This document shows, one piece after another, positions 20,384-30,200 of a DNA stretch of 38,676 nt (position 1 is its first letter; every line of letters begins with the position of its first letter). The notes beneath the pieces were generated by a model. It saw nothing but the letters and a program-made list of their open reading frames with translations, did no database searches and was not told where the DNA came from. The stretch is from Chara braunii (taxonomy: Eukaryota; Streptophyta; Charophyceae; Charales; Characeae): contig BFEA01000270.1 of the NCBI GenBank assembly GCA_003427395.1, positions 415,164 through 453,839 on the forward strand, given 5' to 3'. Both the position numbers and the translations under genes were made by a program.

Positions 20384-20391
20384 CACCCATC
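20384..20391 (+). repeat. Target-site duplication, right copy (CACCCATC)
   Basis: Identical to 14625-14632. LINE coding resumes here with HPSQTGLIRNRN. Confidence 0.85.
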
Positions 20392-21462
20392 ACAAACGGG
20401 GCTCATTCGTAACAGGAATATTCAAGAAAATATACTCCTAATCCACGATGTAATAGACTTAGCACGCAAAGATAAAAGTAATGCTGCATTTGTCTTTATT
20501 GACTTTGAGAAAGCCTACGACCATGTCGAGTGGACCTTCCTGGACAAATGCCTTGAAAAGCTAAACTTCGGACCATCGTTCCGAAAATGGATTAGGATCC
20601 TGCACCAGAACGCTACCACCAGGCAGATAAACGACACCTTAGCCCCGGAGATCAGACTTCACAGATCAGTCAGGCAAGGAGATCCGATAGCCCCCTTGTT
20701 ACGAAGCTCTTCCGATATGCTCACTGTTCGCCGACGCCCTGACAATCATGATAGACGCAACATCTGAAAATATGGAGGAAATTAAGAGGTTGATGGACAG
20801 ATTATGCGCCCTCTCAGACATGACCATCAACTGGGGGCAAAAAACCCGGGGTTGGTGGATTCACCACGAAGGGGGCCGTCCCCCGGAGGAACCACGCATC
20901 ACATGGCTCCCTCAGGATGCACCTGTAAGGGTCCTGGGGGTAAAGATGACGACACACGACTGCCCGCTCGACAATGACGAATGGATCACAGCCCCAGCGC
21001 TGGCCAAATTTATTCAATGGGACCACAAGCACACATCCCTTTTTGGAAGGTCTCTGGTAGTCAACAACGTGGTTCTAGCTACACTATGGTATAAGTCTGT
21101 CCTATGGCCAGTTAGTGAAGCAGCCCAAAAAACCCTAAAGTGAAAAGTGGCAGCATACTTGTGGAGAGCAGATAGCCAAAATACCAACGCTATGAGCAGA
21201 GTGGCATGAGACTCAGTGGTCCAGCAAAAAGCCCAAGGTGGACTAGGTATACTAGATCCTCCCACGCAGATACAGGCATTGAGCCTGTTATGGTTCGTGC
21301 GTCTGATTTTCAAATTATCCTTGCAGTGGAAACCGCTGGCTATGAGACAGATCGCACATCTTGCCCAGCAATCTCCTCCAGACGTAGACCCGCTGAGGTG
21401 GTTAGACGACAGATATTGGAAGGTCCCAAGGAGACCCCGGGGGGGGGGGGCACGGGTAGCTC
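20384..21462 (+). pseudogene. LINE ORF2, RT palm and thumb (3' part), catalytically dead
   Basis: RT resumes with GLIRNRNIQENILL, then FIDFEKAYDHVEW (20495-20533, first catalytic Asp), then SVRQGDPIAPLL (about 20666-20701). Only about 25 bases later, in another frame, comes LFADALTIM (20724-20750). Normal LINE RTs have some 50-60 residues between these blocks, so there is an internal deletion, and the FADD box reads FADA (20727-20738), which removes the second catalytic Asp. After it come WGQKT, VRVLGVKM and KFIQWDHKH. TGA codons at 21141 and 21207 interrupt an otherwise good frame (SRVA-stop-DSVVQQKAQGGLGILDP). The adapter at 21463 shifts the frame. Confidence 0.85.
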
Positions 21463-21500
21463 CTGTCTCTTATACACATCTAGATGTGTATAAGAGACAG
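21463..21500. other. Nextera mate-pair junction adapter (assembly contaminant)
   Basis: CTGTCTCTTATACACATCT (21463-21481) followed directly by its reverse complement (21482-21500) is exactly the Tn5 mosaic-end junction left by Nextera mate-pair circularisation. About 30 bp of genomic sequence (CCCCGGGGGGGGGGGGCACG and after) is present on both sides, so the true sequence probably has it once. The LINE frame lines up again if the adapter and one flank are removed. Confidence 0.97.
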
Positions 21501-23103
21501 CCCCCGGGGGGGGGGGGCACGAGAAGCTCTGTGGCCGCGATTAATCAAAATATGGAGAAAACTCCCCCCCCCAGATCGCCCACCCCTAGAGCGTTGGGAA
21601 GAGGTGGCAAGACAACCCCTTTTTGGGAACCGGTGGATCACAAATTCACACAGTCAAATCTTTTGCAGTTCGGATTCCCCATGGAAAGGATGGGTCAAGA
21701 ACGGGATCACCCGGGTGGGGGACCTATGGGATGAATCTAGAAGAGATTGGAAAACAACGGAACAAATGAGAGAGAATCTCCGCTATTGCCATAATCCTGA
21801 AACAACACTAGAGGAACTCCTGGAAGCCTTCCCTGTGGCCTGGTTCCCTATCCTGCGTAGGTGACCGCAACTGCAAGAGGGGGACTGGGTGTCCACCAAG
21901 GACTCTGCGAATCGAGTAGGGCTAGTACACTGAGTGAGACCAGAAGATGTCCTGGTTGAGGGGTACAGTGTTGGAAAAGATGGGCGGCTAACGGGTAGCA
22001 GAGTTCCCTTCTTATGGACCTCCAAAGACCAGTTGTACAGGGTGAGAGTCTATGGCGAAGGGGAAGGGAAAAGAGCTTTCAGGCCTGAGATACCGCTAAG
22101 TATGCTCCCTCTGGACCCGACAGAGTGGGTGTGGAACCCGCCAGCACACCCCAGGGCACGCGAGCTAAAACCTCTGCCCCTCTGCAATCTGACTGTCAAA
22201 ACTTCCTACCGGAAGCTCAGAGTCAGAAAAGTTTTGAGAGAAACTGTCCAGGAGCGTTGGCAGCGGCATCTAAACATAGACAAACAGCTGCTGGCGCCCA
22301 TTAGATGGTTCAGAGACTGCAAATGCGGGCCGACCAAGATCACATCCTTACAATGGCAAATCGTGCATCACTGTCTCCCCACCAACAACTGGCTGATCGA
22401 TCACACTCAATTAGAACAGCAAGGGCGGGGTCTCCCTTGGTGCCCCCGGTGCCTTTTGACCTTCCCAGTACGGAAAAGGGAAGAAACAATAGAGCACATT
22501 TTTCTCCAATGCCCAGTACCAGCAGCGACATGGAGCTGGTGGGAGAGAGTATGGCAGCAACTAGTCCCAGGACACGCATGGCCATGGGAATGGAGGGCAA
22601 TTTTGCTTGGATACTGTCCAGTCCTCCAAAACCAGACCTTTGCATGGAACATGTTCCACCTAGGAAGAAGAGTGATCCTATGGGTTATATGGTGGCAACG
22701 ATGTGCCCTGGCCATGGAGAAGGTGTTGGTGGACGGGGAAGCGAGAAAGGAATATCTCAAACAACAGCTTCAATTGGAACTGTCCCCACAGTGGGCAGTA
22801 ACAAAACAGACATTGGACTCTCACCACCAATCAAAAGACATTCTAAAGACAATCAAGAAGTTTAGCCAATAATGGTTGGGCGGTGATCAGGAGGGATGGG
22901 TAGCAGAGGTGATATGGTCTGGTCCATGGGAAAACCAGGATCAAAGGGAAGATGAGCCTATGGGAGCAAAGCCCCCCCGGGACTACCACCTGGCTTTTAA
23001 AGACTGGACTGCGATTAGCCCAGATGTCCCTGTACGCCCGACAGAAGAGTTTGTAGACCCGTTTCCGCCCCACCACCAAGCAATAAAAAAATGGGTGGGA
23101 TAG
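21501..23103 (+). pseudogene. LINE ORF2, C-terminal region with zinc motif
   Basis: Continues ORF2 after the adapter: WPRLIKIWRKLPPP, GNRWITNSHSQIF and LYRVRVYGEG. The typical LINE C-terminal zinc motif comes next: WCPRCLLTF (about 22438-22464) and, after a short spacer, ETIEHIFLQCP with W--WERVW. This motif (zf-RVT type) is found in many plant LINEs, where it probably helps in nucleic-acid binding. TGA codons at 21862 and 21931 and TAA at 22870 lie in frame, with protein-like sequence on both sides. The last part, ending at HHQAIKKWVG (23103), is the probable true C-terminus. Confidence 0.8.
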
Positions 23104-23753
23104 TTAAGACTTGGAGGGTAAAAGACCAAGAAAAAAAGAGGTTTTATTAGTCTTCCAACAACGGCCCATTTCTCACAACTGTCCTTTTCTCAGCACATAT
23201 TGCATGAGGGCACCAGAAGGATAACACTAGCTCGACATGGACAAGGGAAGAGAAGAAGAGCACACCGGTGCCCCCGGTGACTCTCTTTCTAACCCTGGTC
23301 AAGCCATGAGGCAAGGAGGAAGAAGAGGTTGGTCGCATGACTGGGAGAGAGAGGAACTTGAGCGGAATTGTAGGTATTTGGCACCCGATACAGGGTGAAG
23401 AGGTCCTGCCCCCCTTTTTGTCTCCCGGTAACCTGCTCAGTCAATCCTCTGGACTCCAGAGCAATCAATGCTGGCAGGCGTCTGTCTGTTTCCTAATATC
23501 TTCCAAAAAAAAAAAGGGGAAGGGGAAGGAGACCTCCCTGGTGCCTCCCAGTGGCTCCTTCCTTTTCCCCTAAAAAGGATTAGGGAGAAACTAGTTCTTC
23601 AATAGTTGACATTTGGCGCCTGGCACTAAGGCGGAAAAATGACGCCTGGTATAAGGGCAAAGAGGTCCTCTCTGCACAGTTAATCCTCTGGATTCCAGAG
23701 TAATGAATGCTGGCAGGTCCCTTTTTTATTTATTTTTATTTTTTTAACTGATA
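23104..23753. repeat. LINE 3' flank and a two-copy repeat with 239-bp spacing
   Basis: GAGGTCCT...CAATCCTCTGGA-TCCAGAG-AAT-AATGCTGGCAGG occurs at about 23399-23480 and 23667-23718. Poly-purine (23507-23530) and T/A-rich (23723-23748) runs follow each copy. A possible poly(A)-like context near 23130-23145 may mark the LINE 3' end. No ORF of note. Confidence 0.6.
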
Positions 23754-24121
23754 GCTCCATCTATTGGTGGGGAGCAACACCTGCTGGAAACCGGGTCCAG
23801 CATCCCTTGAATACACGAGTACAAAACATGATATGAACATGATATGAAAGAACATTATGCTTGAACTATAGAGTTGGATGAGAAGTGCCTCTTCACCCCA
23901 TTAGGGCGCCATATCTAACTGCTTCATTCTAGCACTCTTCCCATCTTATCTATCCACCTACTTAACATAAAAATATGGAAATCTAGAATATCCTCTTTTC
24001 TTCCTTTTTGGCTTCATTCATAACCTCTCTTATACTTTCCTCTTGCACTCAGTATTCATGTTGTATATGGGACGCTGGACCCGTTTTCCAGCAGGTGACG
24101 CTCCCCACCAATAGATGGAGC
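23754..24121. mobile_element. 368-bp TIR element (MITE-like) with 53-bp inverted repeats
   Basis: GCTCCATCTATTGGTGGGGA begins at 23754. The 53-bp arm (23754-23806) is the inverted complement of 24069-24121 with a few mismatches. The inner 260 bp is non-coding and AT-rich. Related ends occur singly at 3872, 24532 and 32200, so the family has several copies here. Target duplication not established. Confidence 0.82.
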
Positions 24122-24139
24122 CTCCTCCCGGGTGCTAGT

Positions 24140-24485
24140 GGTGTAACAAACCCTTCCAAAGCTCTCCAACATTGTTTTACTCCCTACCGAGCTCTTCCAG
24201 GCCTCACACCCCCAATGCAACTCACCCCAGATCCGACCAGCGTCGTCCCAGCACCAACCTTTGGTTGTCCCGTGGAATGCCCCCCCAAAGCATCCCCAGA
24301 TTTCTCTACCAGGCCTCACACTCCTGCATCAACAGGTTACAGGGCAATACCCCAACACCGGCCAGCATCGTTCTGGCATCGAACAACCGCAGGTCACTGA
24401 GTATAACAACATCAAAGCCACCTAAGAAGTGTTGCTAGGAATCCCCAGAGTCCTAAAAAAGCTTCTTAAGACCACCAGACGACCA

Positions 24486-24521
<36 letters not shown>

Positions 24522-25350
24522 TACCTAATGCTCCAGTCTATTCGTGGGGAGCAGCACGTGCTGGGAACCGGGCCCAGCGTCCCATATCGAATTGTACAGA
24601 TCTTTGAGAACTACGTATGTTTTTTTAGAAAATGAGAAATTTATGGAAAAAATCATTGTAGTACCGAGGCCATTACCCGACTTCGGCTGAGAAAAACAAC
24701 TGTGTACGAGACTAAAAACATTCCTCTAACCTTCAAGGCTCGGATCAAAGGAGCATTCAGAACGAAAGACCCTCCTACTTTAGAGCCTTTTGACAACCTA
24801 ACCCTACTTGCCTCACCCCTATATCCCGATGCCCAATCTCTACCCGGCCTCATGCCCCCAACTGCTAGGTTACAGGGTGGCACGACCCACCCCAGAACCC
24901 CCCCCACCTGCTGGGCCACAGGGCAAAGTGACCTGCCCTGGCTCCAGCCAGCATCGGCTAGGCACCAACTCACGAAAGGACACTAGAGTGCCTTCCACCC
25001 TCGACAACTCCCCAGATCTCTCTACCAGGTCTCATGCCCTCATACCGCTTGAGTTACAGGGCAGCGCAACCAAACCCCAGCATCGACCAGCGTCGTTCTG
25101 GCCTCATCTATTCGCAAACTATCGGGACTCAGGACTAAGGCAAATATCAATCAAGCTACCAGCCAGCACCATAGATGTAGATCCCCTCATTCATCATGCA
25201 AATATCCTCCAACAAAAAACTTCTCAACCCTACTCCGACAAGTCTTACTACGGTGAAGCCACCATCTTTATCGCTATTGTACCCTATTCAACCCTACAGG
25301 CTAGCCCCTTCTCCGCAGAGTGCGTCATCTCCCACCGTCACAACTCCACT
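24140..25350. repeat. Dispersed repeat, copy 2 (related to 6890-8140)
   Basis: Matches 6935-7170 and 7985-8140 in the same order. Within this copy the segment ending ACCAGCGTCGTTCTGG-CTC recurs at about 24240, 24360 and 25090, so the family has internal repeats. A poly(T) tract (24488-24516) and a TIR-family end (24524-24590) are inserted in the middle. Predicted frames are proline-rich and not conserved. Confidence 0.75.
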
Positions 25351-25509
25351 GTCCCCTGCCTTCAACTCCAAAACCTTGGAGGAATTTTTCAATTAAGAAA
25401 ACAAAAATCAAATGGTGATCATTATGTTCAGCGCCTGCTATTCCCACAAGAAGAAGGGAAACCTCATGGGGAGTCCAACGCCTATTAAGGTCTCAGTTAC
25501 ATGCGAGAA

Positions 25510-25860
25510 ACAAACGTCATCATGTAAGAATTTCAAATTTGAGCAAACTCACGGTCATAGAAGGTAAATCATGAATATCCATCTACGAGATCAAAGTAAG
25601 AATTTCAAGTTTGGGCAAGATCACGGGATTTCAAATTTGAGAAAATCAGGTGTAAGAATTTTTAATGAGACTGCGAACGAAGTTTGGAACAGATCGCGAG
25701 ATTTCAAATTTGAGAAAGTCAAGTATAAGAAATTTTAATGAGACATGCGAACGAAGTTTGGAACTAGTTTGAACCACGATTAGGAATTAGGACCTTGATA
25801 TTAGAATCAAATTTATGAAAATCAGTATGTAGAAGTTCAAACAAAAAATTTGAAGAAAGC
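25510..25860. repeat. AT-rich minisatellite, period about 73 bp
   Basis: GATTTCAAATTTGAGAAA is at 25627 and 25700, each followed by GTAAGAA or ATAAGAA, TTTTAATGAGAC and GCGAACGAAGTTTGGAAC. Shorter diverged copies (AAGAATTTCAARTTTGRGCAA) lie at 25525 and 25592. Confidence 0.85.
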
Positions 25861-27084
25861 AAAATTTGGAATATCAATCGCAACGAATTTAATCACAGCA
25901 ACAGTACGGGATCAATTGTATACACCATTCATAGGCCTAGTGAATAAGATCACCTCTGAGGAAAAATAAACATATGACCAAAACTTACTAAATTTCAAGA
26001 CGGACTTAGAAAGACTTCCAACCAAGCAACCCTTCACCGTGCCCTAACGACACCAACATGATGCCCCATCCAACACACCCCTTCCCCCTCAAAACCTCAC
26101 CTCCCCCTTCATCGGCTCTCCTTCTTCGGATCCTCGCAACACAACCTCATGCTGGCTAAACTTCACCATGACTATGAAAGGTCGAACGATGAAGATCCTC
26201 GGACCGCAGCAGAACTCAACTTCTCCAGTACATCATGCCGCATTATGAGACTAAACTATTGAGCCCACCAATAGTCGCTCACAGGTAGTCTCGAGAGTAT
26301 CAGGGACGAGCAAACTATGCCACCTGTCGCAGAGCACGTAGATACATCAACCCAATCTGAGGGAATCACCTAAGTCAGATCCACCCCAATCCGTTGCATG
26401 GGCCCTTGAAACGCTTTTCCACAAACATTGAGTTGAGCAGCTGACTTCAAAGATCACACAGAGAAGAGAAGATGATCCCTACGAACAACGTGAGCATTCC
26501 AAACCCTCCCATAAAACGCCCGCCACGTCTCATCTTCATCACCACCCACCATATCCCTGCCGCTTCTCCCACCGCAGTGCTCAATTCACTCCCGCCGCCC
26601 AGCCAGGCACCATGCAGACTCGTCGCTTCGAACGGGGCATGTTTGGTCGGGACAGGCGCAGCGCTACCGGCGCAGCGCCCCCGGTAGTGCTGCACCCTTC
26701 CGCTTGGTTTCTAATTCGATCACTGACCAACTAGGGTGTTTGTGTTCACATCTGTTAGTGTTAGAATATGTGGGATTTAGGTAATTTGTAGGGTATTAAT
26801 GTATTAGATATTTGACATACCTTGATTCATAGTTGGTGTCGAGGCTGGTGGTCCTTGAATCTTGGTCCATATGTCGTATATGTGTGTGCTTAAGTATTTG
26901 TTGTTGTAAGTTTTTTTTAAAATTAAATACAAGTTGTTTTGTCACATGTGACTCACTCAATCGGGCTGAATGTGTGGGGCATTGAATACGTCCACGTTCA
27001 GACACATCTGTTTGCATTTGCAAATGCAATGCAGGTGTGTCGTTTCAACCTGCGGCCAAGGCCGCGCCCTTTCCAATTCAGACT
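25861..27084. other. Unassigned DNA
   Basis: No recognised gene. It has a C-rich segment near 26080-26110 and a GC-rich segment near 26640-26690 with a repeated GGCGCAGCGC. AT-rich sequence fills 26700-26940. Confidence 0.4.
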
Positions 27085-27545
27085 TTTCCACTTTTCCACC
27101 ATGCCGCTGCTTTGCCACCGTTTCGACCAAAACCCAGGGCGCGGTCCCATGGGCAGCTACCGGTCCCACATTTTTCAAAGAAACTGCCACACCCCCCAAA
27201 GATCCACTATGCCGCTGCTTTGCCACCGTTTTGACCAAAACGGAGCGCGCGGTCCCACAGGCAGCTTCCAGTCCCGCATTTTTCAAAGAAACCGCCACCC
27301 CCCCCCAAAGTGTCGTGCCTGCACCTGCCTGCATTTTTCAAACCTTCCAACGACTAAACGAGCACGAATCAACGACCAGTATAATGAAGGACGACGAAGA
27401 TATCTGGGGGGGGAAAACGCACCCCATTCAAACTTTTCCACTTTTCCACCTTGCCGCTGCCTTGCCACCGTTTCGACCAAAACCCACGGGCAGCTACTGG
27501 TCCCGCATTTTTCAAAGAAACTGCCCCCAACGCGACTTCCTGTTT
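27085..27545. repeat. 108-bp tandem repeat with a diverged third copy
   Basis: ATGCCGCTGCTTTGCCACCG occurs at 27101 and 27209, and a variant at 27451. Each copy continues with accaaaac, the GCAGCTxCCGGTCC block and ATTTTTCAAAGAAAC. A fourth partial copy, with the following GTGTCGTGCCTGCACCTGCC, is at 30046. Frames across it are repetitive and not conserved. Confidence 0.85.
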
Positions 27546-27705
27546 CGGAGTGTTAGGGGGCCCGGAAGTGCGAAGAGGGGTGTGCCAAGGATTTTAGGAA
27601 AGTGGGGGTGGAGTCCCAGGTCAGAATTGAGATCTCCGGTGGCAAGCTTAGGGGTAGTTGAGCAAGATGGTGGTCCTGAGTTATATTGGACTTCGGGCGA
27701 CCGGG

Positions 27706-28224
27706 CTACCTCCGGTATGAGTGTCGTCGTCGCGGTCGGTCCCGTCTCTGGTGGACCGGTGGGTCGCTATGGCTGTCACGCTGTTCGAACAGCTGCCGGC
27801 GCCGCTCGACCTCGGCTCGAGTTCGTCGGATAAATCCCGAAGTCCGATACGCCTGGTGCTGCCGACACTCTTCGCACGATGTGCGGGGCCAATAGCGAGT
27901 TATGAAATTCCACGGTACCACTGTGAGCTGATGGTAGGGGAGGAGGAGATGGAAGGGAGGAAAACTGGTATTGATAACGACGAAGCCCGACGATATGCAA
28001 TACTGAGTGTTGTTAGTATTCGTGTAGTTCGGGCCCCGGGGATCATTGGTTATGGCCCAGTGAAAGTCCCCCGCGCATAGTCGGTCGTTCTTCGTCAGAT
28101 AGGGGAATTCCAGGTTTTTCAATTTCCCCCGCCGTTTGAGTTGTTCACCCTCCCAGTATTCGCGATAGTCCGGGTCCCTCAGACTCTTACGATCGGTGAT
28201 CCAAGAGGGGGGTTTGACAACCAT
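27706..28224 (-). CDS. Conserved protein of unknown function with a CxEC pair, copy B
   Basis: 172 codons from an ATG at 28224, intact to the stop. Residues 80-138 align to copy A (GFVVINTSF, LLPYHQLTVVPW, WPRTSCEEC, GFIRRTRAE). N-terminal of the core is a charged stretch (DRKSLRDPDYREYWEGEQLKR) that is not visible in copy A. The C-terminus is Arg/His-rich (RRDRPRRRHSYRR), which suggests nucleic-acid contact. The WPRT-C-x-x-C arrangement and buried-looking PW are distinctive, but I cannot match them to a family. It could be the full small protein of an element, or one exon of a larger protein; 3' splice sites cannot be judged from one sequence. Confidence 0.55.
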   Translation of the reverse strand: MVVKPPSWITDRKSLRDPDYREYWEGEQLKRRGKLKNLEFPYLTKNDRLCAGDFHWAITNDPRGPNYTNTNNTQYCISSGFVVINTSFPPFHLLLPYHQLTVVPWNFITRYWPRTSCEECRQHQAYRTSGFIRRTRAEVERRRQLFEQRDSHSDPPVHQRRDRPRRRHSYRR

Positions 28225-28861
28225 ATTTGATTAGTGAACTCGGTCTCCCGCATCCTCATAATGAGTCAAGATCGAGGTCGACCCATGCAGACGCGCGCGT
28301 GCGCTGCGACTCGGTTTCCTCGAGATCACGGTCGTACGCGAGCGCGCACATGAGCGAAAGCTGATCAGGCGCGGGTTCCTCGCGCCGGTGTATTGGTTGT
28401 GTCCTACCTGCATGCAACTATCCTACCCATACTATTTCAGGTGGAATCCAGTCATTGCATTCACATCCATGCCATTCATATGACGAAGAAAAAGGAGGAG
28501 GCCAATTGCCCTATCATCAAGGGCCAACACCTCACAGGATTGACGATCAAAGCTAACGATTAAACCCAAACATCCATAGCGAGTGCTTCCAATCAGACCC
28601 AGGATTATTGCACGACGCAGATGGATACTAGAAAGCGACAAAATTGAACTAAACAGGCATTGCAGAACAGGATTAAAAATCCGAAAAAATCACTTGAAGA
28701 GGGTTCGTATCCATTCCATGCATACACACAAGGCAAAACGACAAAGAAAACTCGAAACGATTTACAAGAAAAAACCCAAAAGTGCCGCAACAAGATCGGC
28801 CAAAATAGAGATCAAAATTATGCAGATGATTGGCAGAAGAGACCTCATCCCACACATAGCT

Positions 28862-28914
<53 letters not shown>

Positions 28915-28951
28915 TTCCTCTTCTCTTTTCTCTTTTTTCCCCTCTTTTTTC

Positions 28952-29026
<75 letters not shown>
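28862..29026. repeat. (CT)n microsatellite, two tracts
   Basis: CT dinucleotides at 28862-28911 and 28955-29026, with a T/C-rich bridge. Frames over it are poly Leu-Ser or Arg-Glu. Confidence 0.97.
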
Positions 29027-30045
29027 ACACTCCCCGATGCGGGCAGTCCGACGCCGCGCATCAACACAAAGTTGTCACCCCGCTTGGTTCAAGACGCAAG
29101 CCAGGTTCGCCCGTGCGCCACAGTCTGTCGCGGCCCGCACGTCAACCCCGCATACCCGACACCAGCTCGTCGGATCGCCCAACTCTCTCATCGACTCACC
29201 TCTTCAAGCTGACTCCTTAGCCGACCCTCACTGATCGCGCTAACTCCGAAGTTCATAGAGAGCAAACTAATCGCGCTTGCGAAATTTATATCATGCTCGC
29301 TTGCGCGAAAGATACGGGATCAAGCCCAAGTGCTCAGGAGGAGAAGAGAGGAAGTGCCTATGTCTGCATGGCCAGGCCGCGGCATGGGGGACGTAGCCAC
29401 TCTCCACGCATCGATCCGGTCGTACAGGCGTTCAGGCCAATTAGAACAGAGTATTAAGCATGCAAGACAAAGAAGAAGAAGGCGGGCAAACATGAGGAAA
29501 TCAAGAAAGAAGAAAGATACAGTTACAATCGCGCCCGCCAAAAGCGACAATTACACAAGATTAAGGGTGCGATCCAGTCAGAGCCCAGTTCCTAGCGCAA
29601 CAAAGTGTGCGCAATTGAGAAGCGTGGCGCAACAAAATTTGGAGCGCCTAAATTCCTAATCTAAGTCCTAGTTGCAAAAGGAAATTCTGAAAAGCCCACA
29701 AACAATTCCTCAAGCCCATAGGATCTCGACAGCAGTTGAAAATTTAAAAACGATATTCCCGCGCGATGATCACCTCAAAAATTCCTAGTGCTCATAACAG
29801 AACAAGAAAGAAGCCATGGCAACCGTTGTCCATCACGCTCGCTGAGGCGTGGTTACTCAGTCGTCGGCGCGGGACTTTCCAGATACCGACCCGACCGACT
29901 CCCACAAAAACAAAAGAAATGAGGGTATCCATACAACTTACCCGACCGACCTGTCTTTCCACTGCTCCCCCTCCGACCCGTCCCATTTCCCCAAAGCAAC
30001 GTCGCGTAGAAAGTAGCGCGGTTACGGAAGACAGCTCGTCACACC

Positions 30046-30200
30046 ACGGGCAGCTACCGGTCCTGCATTTTTCAAAGAAACTGGCACCCCCCCCCAAAGT
30101 GTCGTGCCTGCACCTGCCTGCATTTTTCTCAGGGGGGAAAAACGCACCCCTGACGGGCTGTGAACACGATTTTGTGCACCTCTCCACAAACACGGCCAGA
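30046..30200. repeat. Fragment of the 108-bp repeat family plus flank shared with 3.6 kb
   Basis: CAGCTACCGGTCC, ATTTTTCAAAGAAACTGGCA and GTGTCGTGCCTGCACCTGCC match 27160-27345. GGGGGGAAAAACGCACCCC resembles 27405. ACGATTTTGTGCAC and CTCCACAAA (about 30170) match 3616. Confidence 0.8.

Larger units (their letters stand above)
10024..23103 (+). mobile_element. Degraded APE-type LINE retrotransposon, interrupted by a Penelope-like element
   Basis: Non-LTR retrotransposon with the usual order: ORF1 (about 10024-12949), then ORF2 with APE-like endonuclease, RT and a C-terminal zinc motif (about 12900-23103). Without the 5.76-kb insertion at 14633-20391 the element is about 7.3 kb, a full-length size for plant-type LINEs. 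The reading frame is cut by frameshifts at homopolymers and by in-frame stops, so it is not autonomous. No RNase H domain is visible. The ends given are the limits of recognisable coding sequence; UTRs, poly(A) tail and target duplication were not identified. Confidence 0.88.
27545..29780 (-). mobile_element. Unclassified repeat family with CxEC ORF, copy B (limits approximate)
   Basis: Same block order as copy A: 3' flank with GTGTGCCAAGGATTTT (about 27580), minus-strand ORF (27706-28224), and a GC-rich block near 29073-29185 with TCACCCCGCT and GACGCAAGC. A (CT)n tract (28862-29026) has grown between the blocks. The two copies are far diverged outside the ORF, so the ORF may have been under selection. 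Ends are not defined. Confidence 0.5.

Noticed and set aside
21463-21500. Perfect palindrome as a terminator, recombination site or transposon end
   Set aside because: It is identical to the Nextera mate-pair junction adapter, which explains it fully.
24008-25488. Proline/threonine-rich frames in the dispersed repeat
   Set aside because: They are not conserved in the other copy at 6890-8140, where the frames are shifted and interrupted.
26970-27833. 287-codon + strand frame
   Set aside because: It runs through the 108-bp tandem repeat and then antisense into the CxEC ORF; no conserved protein features.
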